The notes under the pieces were generated by a model. That model worked only from the letters and a program-made list of their open reading frames with translations, made no database searches and was not told the origin of the DNA. The translations under genes and the position numbers were made by a program. From Earliella scabrosa (lineage: Eukaryota > Basidiomycota > Agaricomycetes > Polyporales > Polyporaceae), in the NCBI GenBank assembly GCA_022605405.1, contig JABYQQ010000004.1:1178001-1242000 (forward strand): DNA of 64,000 nucleotides, written 5' to 3'. The number at the start of each line of letters is the position of its first letter. Position 1 is the first letter of the stretch. This document shows, one piece after another, positions 22,022 to 34,243 of the stretch.

Positions 22022-25000
22022 CTTGGAGTAGTAAGTGTGGCCAAGGTGAGCGTTAGTAGATCGAATGGAGGGGCAGATGAAGCGTTGATGCAGTAGGTGC
22101 AAGTAGTTCGATGTGGTTGCAGTGAAGGAGAAGAACTGTGGTCCGGCGCGCGCTTTATCCAGACGCGTCTGTGGCCCGCTCAACCCAGCGCGTCGTGTCA
22201 CATGCTCGTGCAACCGCGCCACGCGCGAGACGCGCTTTGCTTGCTTTGTCCCTCATGTGAGGCATACATATGTGTGGCAATTGTTTAGCAATGGTTACGC
22301 GTTCCAGAACGCGTTGTGCGGTACACGCACTATGTGCAGGGTGAGCGCACAACGAAGGGATGCGATGCAACCTTCGCCACGAGGGAGGCACCCCGAAAGA
22401 TATCTGCTGAAAACATCAAGATAGGTCACGTTTCCATAGTCATGACTGCGATGTATCGATGGCTCACGTCCTAAAACTCATGCTCGCTCTTCATGGGATT
22501 GTGTAGGAAGAACACCACGGGCGAGTCTTAGATACGCCTGCGGCTCGGATAGCGGAAGCGCGGCATGTGACTCCTGCCTCCGGGGTCTTCGTGCAACATT
22601 CAGAGACTGCAACGCACCCGTTTCATGTCACGGCTTGCGTCACGGCGCATTGCGATGCATTGCGATGCCTGCAATGCACCGCGAGGAACGTCCGATCCCG
22701 GTGCTGTGCTTACTCCGCTCTGGCACACCGCTCCCAGTTCGCAGGCCAGTCGATCATCAGGAAACCGGGGGGGCTTATGGCAGGAAACGGCCATCGTTAG
22801 TCTACCATGGCCATTATTGTGGGGCTCGGTCTGGCTATAACCAGGTCCGGCGACAGTACGAATTGAGAGGCCACACGCGGCCATTAATTGCACTAACAAT
22901 GACGGCTTATGGCAGTAACTCGCGCTATCAATGAGCAGGCATGGGCTTATCGCGCGTTGTGTGATGTCATATATGAACAGTTATGATCATTGCGCGCCCC
23001 AGTATGGTCAGGACCGCCTAGTCAATGGTCATATATGACCACCACTGTCAGGTCCCGACAGTTGCAGCGGATCAATGCCCTAGATTGCTTTTCTATTCGT
23101 ATTACTGTTGGTATTCACGCGAAAATATGACAAAAAGACGATTATATTCGGGTAACTACACGACATACAAATGTGCTACTTCTGTTACACAGCAACCCGG
23201 TGTACCAGCAAATTGGGCTTACTTACTTCTGGCGACGACACGTGGCGCGGCCAGGGCTCGGGAACTACGTACCAAAGACCCAACAGGCAACCCACAATGG
23301 GAACGGAAGAAGAGGGCGTGACGTACCGGCGGGAGCATTAAAGCACGACGTACCGGTGTCCGACGCGTGTCCTGATCATGACTCATGAGACATACACTTA
23401 CAATAGTGACCTACCTGCCAGGATTGAGCCCGAAGCTGGCTGCTCACGACGTCCGACCACGCGTGACCTACCTGATGTCGAATGCGCACAAAGTCCCTAA
23501 GAGACACATACCTGGGATAGTAGCCAGTGAACGGCGACAGACGCACCTATCGCAGATGGGTAGAGCGGGGTAGAGGAAGGAAGAGAGAGGAGTCAGAAGA
23601 CGAGACTCGCCTGAGGTCGAGGGTTACGGGCCTCTTATGGGGCGCGGTGGAGCTCCCCCTCCCGTGACGTAGCCTGGTGTCTCAGTCGACGTCATATCGA
23701 GTGTAGGGACGCGATCGTCACGGCGTGTCGCCGTCGTGGAGTCGATGTCGGACCAAGTTTGGCGGCACCGGCGCTTGGGACTTCATTCAGCTGCGTCCAA
23801 GTCCAAAGTCTCGGACCCACTGGCGAGGAAGTCCTCATGATTGGAATAAGTCCGACGTCTGATTGCCAAAGTGCAATGTCATAGTAATAGTAATACTTAC
23901 TTGTGATGCATACCTGACGAGCCCGCATCAGTCCAAGTCTTTCAAGTTTGGTATATCAGATACGACGGTGCCGGGCCCCATACCCGGCAAAATCACATTG
24001 GCAATATATGTCGTGTTGGATTACTTACTGTATTGGCAAGTCAGTTCTGACCGAGTTCTATCATTCTATGTCATACATAGACATCTCTGACTGGTTCTGA
24101 CCATGATTTGTCCGAGCTGATGAGTTATCATCTTTTTTTGACAGCCCGACAAATGCTGACCATAACCGGCCATACCGTGACGGCATCTGCCGTTCACGAT
24201 CATAAAGTGCTCGTTTGCCTGATGATATCACATCCACGCTCGCGTCCTTTCAAAGAGTATAGATTGCTCGACGCGGCCCGAGCGAGCCATCCGGGACACG
24301 ACAGGGTTCCTCTCCTCATCAGATGCTCCATCCACAATGCTGTTCCAGGGGGGCAACGGTACTGCGTTGCAGGAAATAGCGTCGTCTGGTGAGTGAGTTG
24401 ATCGCTCGCATATGCATACGAGTCTCAGCGGTTGAGAATATTTAGGGGCTTCCCGCGTTCGCAGCCACTGGCATCATTTGCAGATATTTGCCTCCGAGTT
24501 GTCCATGGTAAGCCGCATACTTCTGTGCATCTCGGCGGACGGATTATTGAAGTGTCAGAATGAAGCCTCCTGTACGTTGGTCCTGTTGGCAGATATTGCA
24601 ATCAATCATGTGGCGCCACGGGGAAGTAGCTTCCTGGTTCCACCCTGTTCCACCAGCTATGGACGATGATGACAATCATCCGGCGTCATCTACATCCAGC
24701 AAGGAGCTGCACACGCTGGGAATCACACACGACACCGGGCGGCGGCGGAAGAGCACGTCATACAAGAGACTCAAGGAAGTGTGAGTCCCCGATTGAGACG
24801 ATAGCATTCACAACGAAGTAGCACGTCCACGCCGACGCGTCGCGGAGATCCGTGTCCATGGTACCCCGATGAATGTTCTTTGGCACTCATCCGTGGTCGA
24901 GATGCCTAGTTCATGGTGCGTAGTAGTTCGGCTCCGCCCTTGGCAGTTGATATTTCCACACGGACACTGTTAACCATACCGGATCTCTACATGAGTCTGG

Positions 25001-25374
25001 CGCATATACAGACTCTCACGCGGCGGTACTCAGGTTATACTTGGACGAGTTTGAATCGCTCTTCTTGCATGTACCGTCCTTGGAATTATGGAGACCCTGA
25101 ACAGGATTTGCATTAATACATGCATCCTGAAGTGTTCTAGCTCCCGCGTTGCTCGCTTCCGCAGCATGAACGCCGCGTGAAAGGAATGGATTGAAGTGTC
25201 CAGGGTTATCGCCGCTTTCTGACCGCACCCTTCCTTTAGCCATCCTAGATATAAGGCCTACAGTGTTTCTTGTCTTCCCCCAAGAGCTCATCCCTCTCTT
25301 TCAAACCACACGGTGAGTCGAAGACCACAACTTCCCCTTCGATATGAGTTGCTGAAACAATCGTGGTTTAGATC
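22022..25374. other. 3.3-kb gene-poor stretch with short repeats and palindromes
   Basis: No gene model can be supported. The stretch contains a perfect 16-base palindrome TGGTCATATATGACCA (23026-23041), a near copy (TGTCATATATGAACA, near 22966) and two direct copies of GGCTTATGGCAG near 22773 and 22905. Codon-like signal is weak except a short acidic-basic frame at 24660-24784 (MDDDDNHPASS...RRRKSTSYKRLKEV), which could be an orphan exon. The features fit decayed repeat DNA. Confidence 0.4.
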
Positions 25375-25866
25375 ATGCAGCTCGCTCTCGTGCTCGCCGC
25401 CGTCTCCTTTGCCTCCTCCGCCCTCGCGCTTCCCGTCGCTCCTCTTGTCGTGAGTTACTCACAGCGTCGCCGAGCCCGCATCTTCTAATCTTTTCTATTC
25501 AAGGTATACGGCAGCACTGGCGTCTCGCCGGCTGGAGCTGCCGTGTATGCTGAGGATACTGGCAAATTGACGCGTCGTCAGGTCGATGCTGGTGGACTCG
25601 TAACCGGAACAGTCGATGGCGTGGTTGGATCCCTCCTCGGTGGCAACGACCGAAAGCGTCGTCAGCTCGATGGGCTTGAAGCCGAACCCCTCACAGGCCT
25701 GCCCAACACGGGACCTTTGCCTGGAGGCGTCGAAGGCGCTGGTGAGGTCCTTGGTGGGTTGCAAGCCCGGCAGTTGGATGGATTACTCGGAGTCCTAGGG
25801 CCCTTGCTCGGTGGTCTCCTAGGGGGCCAGCAAGGCGGCGTGGGAGAGGTACTATCCGCGGAGTAG
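25375..25866 (+). CDS. Small secreted protein with Kex2-type cleavage sites and RQLDGL repeats
   Basis: Exons 25375-25449 and 25504-25866 (phase 0) give 145 residues. Residues 1-19 form a clear signal peptide (MQLALVLAAVSFASSALA) followed by LPVAPLV. The mature part contains dibasic sites TRRQ and RKRRQ, each followed by (Q)VDAGGLV or QLDGLEAE, and a further ARQLDGLLGVL. The protein is rich in Gly and Leu (LLGGLLGGQQGG). Fungal Kex2-processed repeat proteins have this layout: signal peptide, spacer, then peptides released by the Golgi protease Kex2. Here only two full dibasic sites are seen, so processing is inference. It could also be a small effector-like or wall-associated protein. It has no cysteines, unlike hydrophobins. 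Confidence 0.75.
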
Positions 25867-26641
25867 AGAGATAGTAAACTTGATGAGCAACCTATACTTG
25901 CACGAGCTTACGCGCAAGTCTCCTCTCGCTTAAGCTGATGTATCATTTCACCTATTCCCGTTGTCACTCCTTCCACTCGCAGTCATCGTAGTCTTATGTT
26001 TTGAACAGCATATAAACACTCTCCTTAGGACTTTTGAATCTTGCGAATCCAAGCTGTCTACCGTAACGCGTTTCGTGTTTAGTATCAAGTCCACCGATGC
26101 GCGCTCTCAACATCTCCGAGAAGTTGTATGCTCCCATCATCGGCATGACTCGAAGTGCGTAGGGTCGCGTAACCGTTCAGTGATCTGTCCAGAGATATTT
26201 ACTCTATAGGCGACACGGCTCCTGAGAGGCACAGTTTGTGGAGAGAATGTCCGCCGTCGATGAATGTGAGCAGACCAACCAGGGGAGAGTAGCATACAAG
26301 TGCAGATAAATTCAAGATGATAGTGGTACCTACTCATCGAAGACTAAGCTTTGACGATGTGAGCACGACTAAGTAGTAAATATTTGGCTTACATGAGCGC
26401 GTCTAGTCGCGTGTCGCGTTGAACTCCGAGTCAAGCGCTCAAGGGTTGAACACTTCCGGCACCACGCCTACCTTCATCACTCCTACGTACCTGCAGCTTT
26501 CCTAGCATTCTTCAATAATCGGTGAGTAACTCATTCTTCTACAAGACGTCATCCGCGAGGGACACGCGTCAGTAAAAGCAATCGACAACAACTTCCGTCA
26601 CGACAGACTTACATATCCACATCAACTGTACTTGCATCACA
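25867..26641. other. Intergenic, no gene supported
   Basis: 3' flank of the secreted-protein gene and 5' flank of the next. Only short frames are seen. Confidence 0.4.
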
Positions 26642-27336
26642 ATGGCTTGTCCTCAACCCCTCCTTGCTGCAACGTCGAGTCTTAAGAATAATATGAAGGC
26701 GACGGACCGATATGCTCAAGATTTCTACTGGGATGAGAAGGTGAGTGCTTCATATTGTCGCGACTCGCATGAGCCATGAGCAGATACCTACCTCTCCCGC
26801 AGCTCTCAACGGTTATCTCGTTGCAACAAGTCAATGCCGCCCTCAGGGACGACCAGAGGCGCCGCGAGTGGGATGAATACCGAAGCATTCTGGAGAACGA
26901 CCCCGAAACCACCATAGCACCACCCTGGCCCCCATTTCTACCTCCGCCTGACCGTGCTTCTTCCGCTCGAGTAGCGTCGCCCACATCTTGCTACCCTTCA
27001 GTTGACAATCCCGCGGCGTCACCAGCATTCAGCCAGAAAGCACTCACCGGCTTGACCTCACCGAAGGACGACCCCGAGCCACTATCATGGGTCGACCCCT
27101 TCAATCTCGTCGTGTGGGCCATGGAACATGCGGGATGGGGACCGTTGGATGGTGGGGAGTGCGACAGCGTTGACACGGTCTCGGTGGCGATGACCTCGGA
27201 TGAATCGTCGGCGGAGACCCTGGTGTCGGACGAGGACAACTCCAGCCAATTCAACGACGGCGAGGAGGACGACGGGGAGCTGCTCGAGGAATGGGCGAAC
27301 GCAGTGAAGAGGATGAAGGAGGCGCGGTGGGAGTAG
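26642..27336 (+). CDS. Hypothetical acidic protein
   Basis: Exons 26642-26740 and 26803-27336 join at phase 0 and give about 210 residues. The N-terminus reads MACPQPLLAATSS, then a helical stretch with YAQDFYWDEK and LSTVISLQQVNAALRDDQRR. The centre is Pro/Ser-rich (PPWPPFLPPPD). The C-terminal third is strongly acidic (DEDNSSQFNDGEEDDGELLE) and ends with a short amphipathic segment EWANAVKRMKEARWE. No domain is recognised. The overall composition resembles the disordered proteins at 14-22 kb, but I see no shared motif. Confidence 0.6.
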
Positions 27337-28069
27337 ACGGCCGCACCAAGGTGTGCGTATTGCGGGATCGACGCATACCAGGTGAGTATGCTCTTCACTT
27401 TGTCGGCGTCGTTGCGTTGATGAGGGAGGAATCCGTGGCAAGGTCGGCGCATGTGCGAAGCCTATCTGACCGTCGACGGCCGTCTCTTGTATTGGCTTTG
27501 ACTGTTGTGTGTTGAGATGTGTACAATAGCGCTTTGTCCGATCCCTTTCAGTCATATGTACGAGTCAAGTCGTTGTCGGGTGGCGTCTTAGGTCGCTTTT
27601 ACACAGTTGTATGGATTGATGTCTATCGGTAGAATTAGCTTTCGACGAGTTGGAGGACAGAACCAGCGGATAAGTAGAGAACAGATGTAGCATGTATAGT
27701 GACTGTCGCTGTGTCATAACAATCTCCCTCCGAGAGAAGTCGCTGGAGGAACCTTTGGTGTGCTATGTTCCGCTGCATGACTGCGTCGAATAGCCGTCCG
27801 CTGAGTAAATGCCGTTGTCAGCATGGAGTTCGCTTGCAAGGGGGCATTCACAGTCCGACGTAACGCTCCGTGTGACTGGGGGACAAACGCGGTCGGTCAC
27901 CAAAAGCCGCCCTCAAGCGCGTAATTGAACATTGCTCACAACCACCACTCACCACCGGTCTCTGCACACGACCTCCCCTGTTTCCTCCGGTCCCCAGCTT
28001 TTGTGTACGTTGTTGCATTGGACGTCAACCTCCTGTGACCTCATCAGCGTTGTGCAGTATAATATCACA
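27337..28069. other. Intergenic, no gene supported
   Basis: Only overlapping short frames. No element ends or RNA genes are seen. Confidence 0.35.
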
Positions 28070-28399
28070 ATGCAGACCTTCGATCCGACCATTCGGAGAC
28101 CCTTCGATCCAACTATCAGAAGACCATTCAACCCAACCATACGCCGCCCGTCTCGGAGCCCGCGCGTCGAAACAGCGATTGATACCACTAACAGATGGTT
28201 CCTGGACAACTGGAATGACGAGGTCAGCATCATATCTTTTGGCCAGCGGCCAGAACCTGACCACTTTACAGCCCTTGCCACGCGTCGTCTGCTCCGGTAC
28301 CCCCGTCCAGAACGATATCCTTCCACTGGTGAGCATGAACGTCGAGAGTTGGACCACATTCTAATCCGGCGCAGACCATGTCCACGGACTCGGATGTGA
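28070..28399 (+). CDS. Hypothetical protein with three FDPTIRRP repeats
   Basis: A frame of 109 codons starts MQT and is followed by three tandem 24-base units (28079-28102, 28103-28126, 28127-28150). They encode FDPTIRRP, FDPTIRRP and FNPTIRRP. The rest is Arg-rich. The third-position changes between units keep the peptide constant, which argues for coding. The 3' end is uncertain: GTCAGC and GTGAGC donors lie inside, and a separate frame at 28378-28725 (HARSLLNILNGPRT..., VIRGTAAELLDRIL) may be a later exon. Function unknown. Confidence 0.4.
   Translation: MQTFDPTIRRPFDPTIRRPFNPTIRRPSRSPRVETAIDTTNRWFLDNWNDEVSIISFGQRPEPDHFTALATRRLLRYPRPERYPSTGEHERRELDHILIRRRPCPRTRM
28079..28150 (+). repeat. 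Three tandem 24-bp coding units (FDPTIRRP)
   Basis: Three in-frame copies differ at DNA level mostly at synonymous positions, yet encode nearly the same octapeptide. Confidence 0.85.
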
Positions 28400-29912
28400 C
28401 CCCCCACGCCCGGAGTCTTCTCAACATCTTAAATGGCCCGAGGACTAGCGCGGTCACGAGCATCAAGCCTACCTCGAAGAGCACCACCACCCTCGAGGTG
28501 CCAGTTATCCGCGGGACGGCAGCGGAACTGCTCGACAGGATCCTGCGGAACGAAAGTACGTTACCTCTAAGTCTGGTTGGCTGCTCGTGGTACTTAAGGA
28601 CCGCTGTCAATTTAGTCCACTTTGGTCGTGTCGCTCCCGTTCCCGGTGGGTCGGGCACCTTGATGATTGAGAACGCGAGTGGCGACTCGGAGAATGGTTG
28701 CGACCCCGGATGTGAGCTCCTCTGACTATGAGGTGGAGCAATCTCAACGTGCCCTGTAGATTAGCGAACCTGGATAGTGTACTTGTTATTTGTATGTATC
28801 GTGAACTCTCACCGAAGTCTGTACTGCGCTTCACCTGGATGCTCCCCGCCGGCACCGTCACACGGCAATACAGCAATGCTGCGAGGTGAGTCTAAGCCCC
28901 TGCACATTCGGGTTAGCACATGATTAGCCTTCCCGTACGATATGACTGACATATCAACGGTGATGTAGGAGCAAGTGGGCATTGACATTGAACGTTATCC
29001 TGGCCCATGCATCGAATCACGCTCGTCGATCAACCGACCCATTACGCCCTTGGAGCGTATTAGCATGCAAGACTTGCGCCGAGCTAGTTGAACATGTATG
29101 AGAAACTTGAGAGGCAACATGTCGCATTGGACGAAGCTAGAAGTGAGGGTTAATGTATACTCGATCATGTCAAGCAGTGCCTACTGACTCACGGTACCAA
29201 GATTTGCGTCCGGCCTCTGCTGGCACCCGCAAAGGGAGCAAGAACCCTTGGCCATGAATGGACGGAGTTCGTGCCTGTCGGCGTCAGTAGTCGGTGCACC
29301 GAACATCCAGATCTGGTGGTAACACGAAACCGACAGTGGAGGTATGAGTAGTGCTCACAAAGGAATCCTGGCTTCAAGAAGTCTCGTTAGGATGCCTAGA
29401 ACACACAGCACCATTGTCCACAAAATGGAAGACCATGCGGAGATATTGATCGCTCCACCAGTGCGTGTTGTGGATGCGACGATTGATCTGCCACGTTATA
29501 GGACGAGAACCCAGGCGACGGATGAGTTCGACACCCATAAAGCGTTACGAGGAGCGGTGACAAGACGCTTTGAGACATATCAATGTCATTCCAAACCCTT
29601 GTTTCACGTTCTCTCCTGGGGCTCGCAGCATGCCCTGTCACAACAGATACACAGCGTCGTGACGCATAGATACGTGGAACACACGTACGTCGCCATCTCC
29701 GAGTTGCATCTTCCAGATCTGCGCACTTCAGATGCCGTGCATTCTTGTGGATTGCAGTACTGCAGAAGAATGCGAGAATTGGTGGGCGTGCGCTACAGTA
29801 TGAGTTCGAACTACGGCGTGAACAACTCGTATGATTATCGTTTGAACCACCACGACGCGTCATCCTACGAGTACATGAAGCCATGACTATGATATGCTCA
29901 CAGTCTCCCACC
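28400..29912. other. Unassigned region with long frames on both strands
   Basis: Frames of 180 codons (+, 29344-29886) and 171 codons (-, 29396-29911) overlap almost fully and show no domain, so at most one could be real. I cannot decide and claim neither. Confidence 0.3.
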
Positions 29913-30011
29913 GGCCCAATGGTCTAGTAGTATGATTCGCGCTTCGGGTGTTCTCCCGGTGCATTGCATCTAAAATGCGCGAGGTCCCGGGTTCAATTCC
30001 CGGTTGGGCCC
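29913..30011 (+). tRNA. tRNA-Pro (CGG) with about 27-nt intron
   Basis: The acceptor GGCCCAA pairs perfectly with TTGGGCC (discriminator C). The T arm is CCGGG-TTCAATT-CCCGG. The anticodon arm CGCGC/GCGCG encloses TTCGGG, then about 27 extra bases and T. Removing these after position 37 gives anticodon CGG. A TTTTT terminator follows at once (30012-30016). It lies 90 bases beyond the stop codon of the convergent TFIIIC gene. Confidence 0.93.
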
Positions 30012-30101
30012 TTTTTGGTCATTCTCCCATGCTTCCCATCAACGTTTGCGTCAATGCGAGGCAGTCGAAGCACATACATATTGATAGGCAACAACCTCAG
30101 C

Positions 30102-33100
30102 CTATAAGGACAGCCACCGGCGATACAGAGCTTGTGCGAGAGGTGCGGCGCCCGTAGTCTCATAAATCAGCGAGAGGTTGTATGCAGCTTCACGAGCGAG
30201 GCCGACGTCCTGAGGATGCAGGACGGTGAGACTAGAATGGGGGGAACAGATGCGGTAACCCACGTACCTCCGGATCGCGCTCTGTCCTCGCTTCCGCTGC
30301 GGTGAGCACCCGCTGGTAGTGACGAATTGCGAGCGAATGAAGGCCTACCCCGGGAGATTTGGTGAGGAAAGAGGATGCGAGAATCGTGGCCAGGTGCATA
30401 CCTAGTTGCTGGAACACCCGGCCGAAGTTGTACTCAACTTCATCATGGCCATCTTGGGTCATGTCACGCAGTTCGCGGTAGCGTGTCAGGAACGCCATGG
30501 CCTGTCACAGGGGCACCCGTCAGCTTGAACGGACAAGTGGTTCCGTTACAAACGAACCTGGGTGATGAGGTGGTGCCGATTGTCAGACTGACGCTGCATC
30601 GCACGTCCGACCGAAGCAATAGCGAGCGACAGGCACACGAGTGGATCGTCAGGAGCATAATCGTACGCCTGGAGGAGGTAGACTGGAAGAACGTCAGGAC
30701 ACGGTAGCTTGACAAGAAAGAGGGGACGCTCACATAAGGCACTTTGGTAGCTCCTTGCAGCGAGCAAGATGTGCCCATACACCGCCACGTTGACTGCGTT
30801 GGGCTTGACGGGCAGCCTCGACCTTTCCAACTCTGAGACGGCGGGAGTCTCCACATCGTCGTCGTCATCGGGAGCGTCGTCGGCTCTCGACGAGCCTTGG
30901 AAGTTCCAGCGGCGCTGGGCAGTGTTGTACCGGAGCGACTCTGGATCTTTTACTGCAGCGTCAGCCAGGCGCGCCTCTCGCAGGAGATGCTTGGAGAGCG
31001 TCGAGACTAGGAATGCATCCGTGGCACGGAGACCGCTTGCCAGTGAGGAGACGAGAACACGGAGGGGCTCGTTGTTGAACTGGTGCCCGTTGACGAGTTT
31101 TCGGCATTGCTCCACCACCGTCTGGAACTGATCGACGTGGATCGCACAGGCTGCCTCGAAGTGAGGACGAGCGACACACCAACAAATAACGGGTACGTAC
31201 TGATGAGGCCCAACCGGATTGAATCCTGAGAGGAGCGCGACTGGTATGCATTCGAGAAGAGCAGATGGCGCAGGATCTCGTTAGCAAGGTCGTACTGGCC
31301 GCGGCGGGTGAGGAGAAAACAATACTGCACTCGAGTACCAGGTTAGTAACCATTGTGGAGAGCGGGAGTGAACCAACTCAACGTGCATAAAGAGACGCAT
31401 CCAATCATCGAACGAGATTCCTCGGAAGGTGTTCACGTTCTCTGACTTTGCGGCCTTTCGTGCAAGACTATCGCGTCCTAGGTAGAGGCAGCGTCAATGT
31501 GGATCCACCGACACGGCGACGCTGGAGAACTAACCAAGTTCGAGCTGGAGGCGTGATGCCATGCTATCCTCGCTCGCCTCAGCCGTCTGCTTTCTCGAGC
31601 TCCTCGGAAACATGCCTCGAAACCCACGATGCTGCTGGATCTTGAGCGACGACGACGAAGTTCCCTTGAAGCAAAGAACATACCCGACTGGTCAAGAACA
31701 GCGCCCTCGTCTCCCTGAACGACTCGACAAGTTTCTCCGCCTCAACCAGCCACTCGCGGACGGCCTCGTCCTCATTCGCGAGCATCCTTGACCACAGGTC
31801 CTGCACACGCCGCCAGCCTTGTGCTGCCTCGCGCTCCTTCTGTGTCTCGAGCTCGCGAAGTTGCGCGGCGGTGAGCTTGTTCGGATTCGACTTGGCTGAG
31901 GACCCCTTGCCCTTGCCGCGAACCTTGCCTTCTTCGAACAGCGACGCAGAACCAGGTTCGCCGGACTCTGTCGTGCCGTCACGCTGCGCGTTTCGCCGCT
32001 TGCGAGAGTCGATGACTACAGGTAGTTCCAATCGGGTTCAGATACGTTGGCAAATGAGAGAACGGGGTAAAGGACCTTGGAGGACAAGCTCGAGAGCTTT
32101 TCTGGGTTCGTTGAGGATCTCGAATATTTCGGCTAGCTTCATCTTAGCATCGTTGTTAGTTGGATCCGCGTGTATGACTGAAAGGTGTCAGGATGCATTC
32201 GAGGGATGATCGACGTGGCTCACCATGCTCGTACACCTCTGCCGCCTCCTTGAGGTCTCCGACCATGCGGCGGCAGGCAGCAGCTTGAAGCAAAACGTAC
32301 ATGCTACTCGTCTGTGAACGCACAAGTCGGTGAGGTATGGCGAACGTGTGGTGAAGAGAGAACCATACCCCTGCATCGCCACCCAGCATCTCGTAGATAT
32401 GTCCTGCCTCGGAGTACATCTCCTTCTCGAAGTACGCGTCCGCGATCTCAGAGAAGAGCGGCGCGTATTCTGCAACGTCCTGAGCGAGGATGATCTTCGC
32501 ATGCATCTACAGCAGGGGGAGTAAGCATCACGCCCGGCACAGTAGGTCACTAAACACACATACCTTTCCTTCTTCGATGTCACCGCCCTTGATCCTTGCG
32601 ATGGCTAGACGATGCCGCGCGTTCACATCGAGCGGATATCTCCCCGGTTCCATCTCGCCGTCCCCGCCACGCTTCACACCACTGTCGGGCACATCCCATT
32701 CCCGGTCATCCTCACAAGCATCCCAGAACTTCTGCGCTGCACGCCCTTGTAGCCAGCGGCACCCTCTTCTGATCGTGTCCACCGCTCGGGCATAGTCACC
32801 CAAGGTATTGTAAAGGTCGGCAAGGATAAGAATGTGCATGAGCGTGTATCCGCCGCCTAAGATCTCCGTGTTCGATTGTGGATCTACACCACGACCTGAG
32901 GGGAAGACGTTGACGTAGTGTTCGAACGCCGCTTGAAAGAGCTGGGCGCATAGAGCGAGGTCGGAGAGCTCAATGAGAATCGGATGCAATTCGTCGAGAA
33001 CGGCGAGGTTGTGCGGGAGTCGTTTGAGCATGGCCAGCATCGTTGAACGCGCCTACCATGTAGACAGCCGCGGTCGATTGAATGCATACGGATACGGAGT

Positions 33101-33997
33101 AGAAGGGATACGCACGACTCGTAGATCTCCCAACTCCTTCGCCAAAGATGCTCTATCCCAGAGCGCGCTCACGTTCGTTGGATCGAGGCTATATATCTTG
33201 CCATAGCAGTACAACGCCTGCTGATTGTACCCCAACTCCTTCGACTGCTTTGCCAAGTCGGCCCACTCGTCCGCGTCGTGGTTGAGATGCGCTGCCATGA
33301 TACGGAGCTGGAGCGCCTTCCCATGCTCGTTCATGTCTTGGTGGCACTGTGCGAGGACGCTCCATGCTGCAGCTGCTCGCGGTTCGATGCGGATGACTTC
33401 CTGCATGATGCGAATAGTCTCCGGGATGTTCGCATCGACGTAGGCTTGATTGCCCTCGCCAATGAGTGCGCGTACTTGCTGGGAGAGTACAGGACCGCGT
33501 CTTCGACCACGCTATATAGGGAAGCACATCTTTGTGGGATGTTCGCGTGAATAGGACCATGAACGCACTCTCTTCTTCGTTTTCCCAACGCCCGACGCTG
33601 CCCTAAGATCGTCTCTAAACTCCGCCTCGCGCTCTTCGAGGTTCATGTCCCACATCCTGCTCAACATGCCTGCACTCGAGCCATCGCCGGCCTCCCGGAT
33701 GTTCTGGATCAGCCTGTCAAAATCGCCCTCGATGGCGGCTTCTGCGCGTTCATCTTCAGCCTCCGTCTGTTGCTGCCGCGTGCTAGAGCCTTCTCCCAAA
33801 TCCTGGACGAAGCCAGACAAATCACCTCCTAGGAGATTGCCATACGCTTCCTCCCCGGAGCTGCTTGACTCGGATGTTGACTCGTAGTCTTCAGACCCTT
33901 CAGCATCCTCGTCTAGAGTCAAAGATGCGTAAATCGCCCTAGGTCTAGTCAAAGTGCGAGCCTCAATCACCTGAGAAAGCCCAAGACTGGTCGACAT
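30102..33997 (-). CDS. TFIIIC TPR subunit (Tfc4/Sfc4-like, tau131 homologue), multi-exon
   Basis: The start at 33997 gives MSTSLGLSQVIEARTL and a long acidic N-terminus (DEDAEGSEDYESTSESSSSG). Then FDRLIQNIREAG and, after an intron, TPR repeats: IRIEPRAAAAWSVLAQCHQD, MAAHLNHDADEWADLAKQSK, GYNQQALYCYGKIYSLDPTN. More TPR-like helices run through 33.0-30.2 kb (ADLYNTLGDYARAVDTIRRG, EIADAYFEKEMYSEAGHIYE). The C-terminus is the family signature REAAYNLSLIYETTGAAPLA followed by QALYRRWLSL and stop. The protein is the scaffold of the TFIIIC tau-A lobe, which binds the A box of tRNA genes and recruits TFIIIB for RNA polymerase III. At least eight introns are needed, and exact sites are not all fixed. 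It is divergent from the NAXD-like gene with a 246-base shared upstream region. Confidence 0.88.
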
Positions 33998-34243
33998 CCA
34001 TGAAAGCAGAGTTTTAGAGAAGACAGTGAAACAACAGTGGAGGTCAACGGTGTAGGCGCCTTCATCTCGCGTTACTTTGGACGCGTTACGTCACGCATCT
34101 CACGACGTGACCCACGCGCCGGACGGTGACGTCAGGCGCGGTCAGCGCCGTTCAGGCTGCTCTTTGCTCCGTCTCACGACTATCACGACACACCAGGGAT
34201 CGTACAAGCCCAGGATATTGGCTCTGTCAGTGCTCACTGAAAG
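33998..34243. promoter_or_regulatory. Short bidirectional promoter between TFIIIC subunit and NAXD-like gene
   Basis: 246 bases separate two divergent starts. It contains repeated ACGTCA/TGACG-like sequences (CGTTACGTCACGCATCTC, CACGACGTGACCC, GGTGACGTCAGGC), which resemble CRE/ATF sites. Factor binding is inference. Confidence 0.5.

Noticed and set aside
23026..23041. Palindrome as a transcription-factor operator
   Set aside because: No gene start is near and no factor can be named. Kept only as part of an unexplained block.
28290..28357. Peptide CSGTPVQNDI in one frame, resembling a SNF2 helicase motif
   Set aside because: No other helicase motif lies nearby in any frame, the frame ends within 20 codons and overlaps the repeat-containing frame. 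Treated as chance.
29344..29911. Overlapping 180- and 171-codon frames on opposite strands
   Set aside because: They cannot both be real and neither shows a domain or splice structure.
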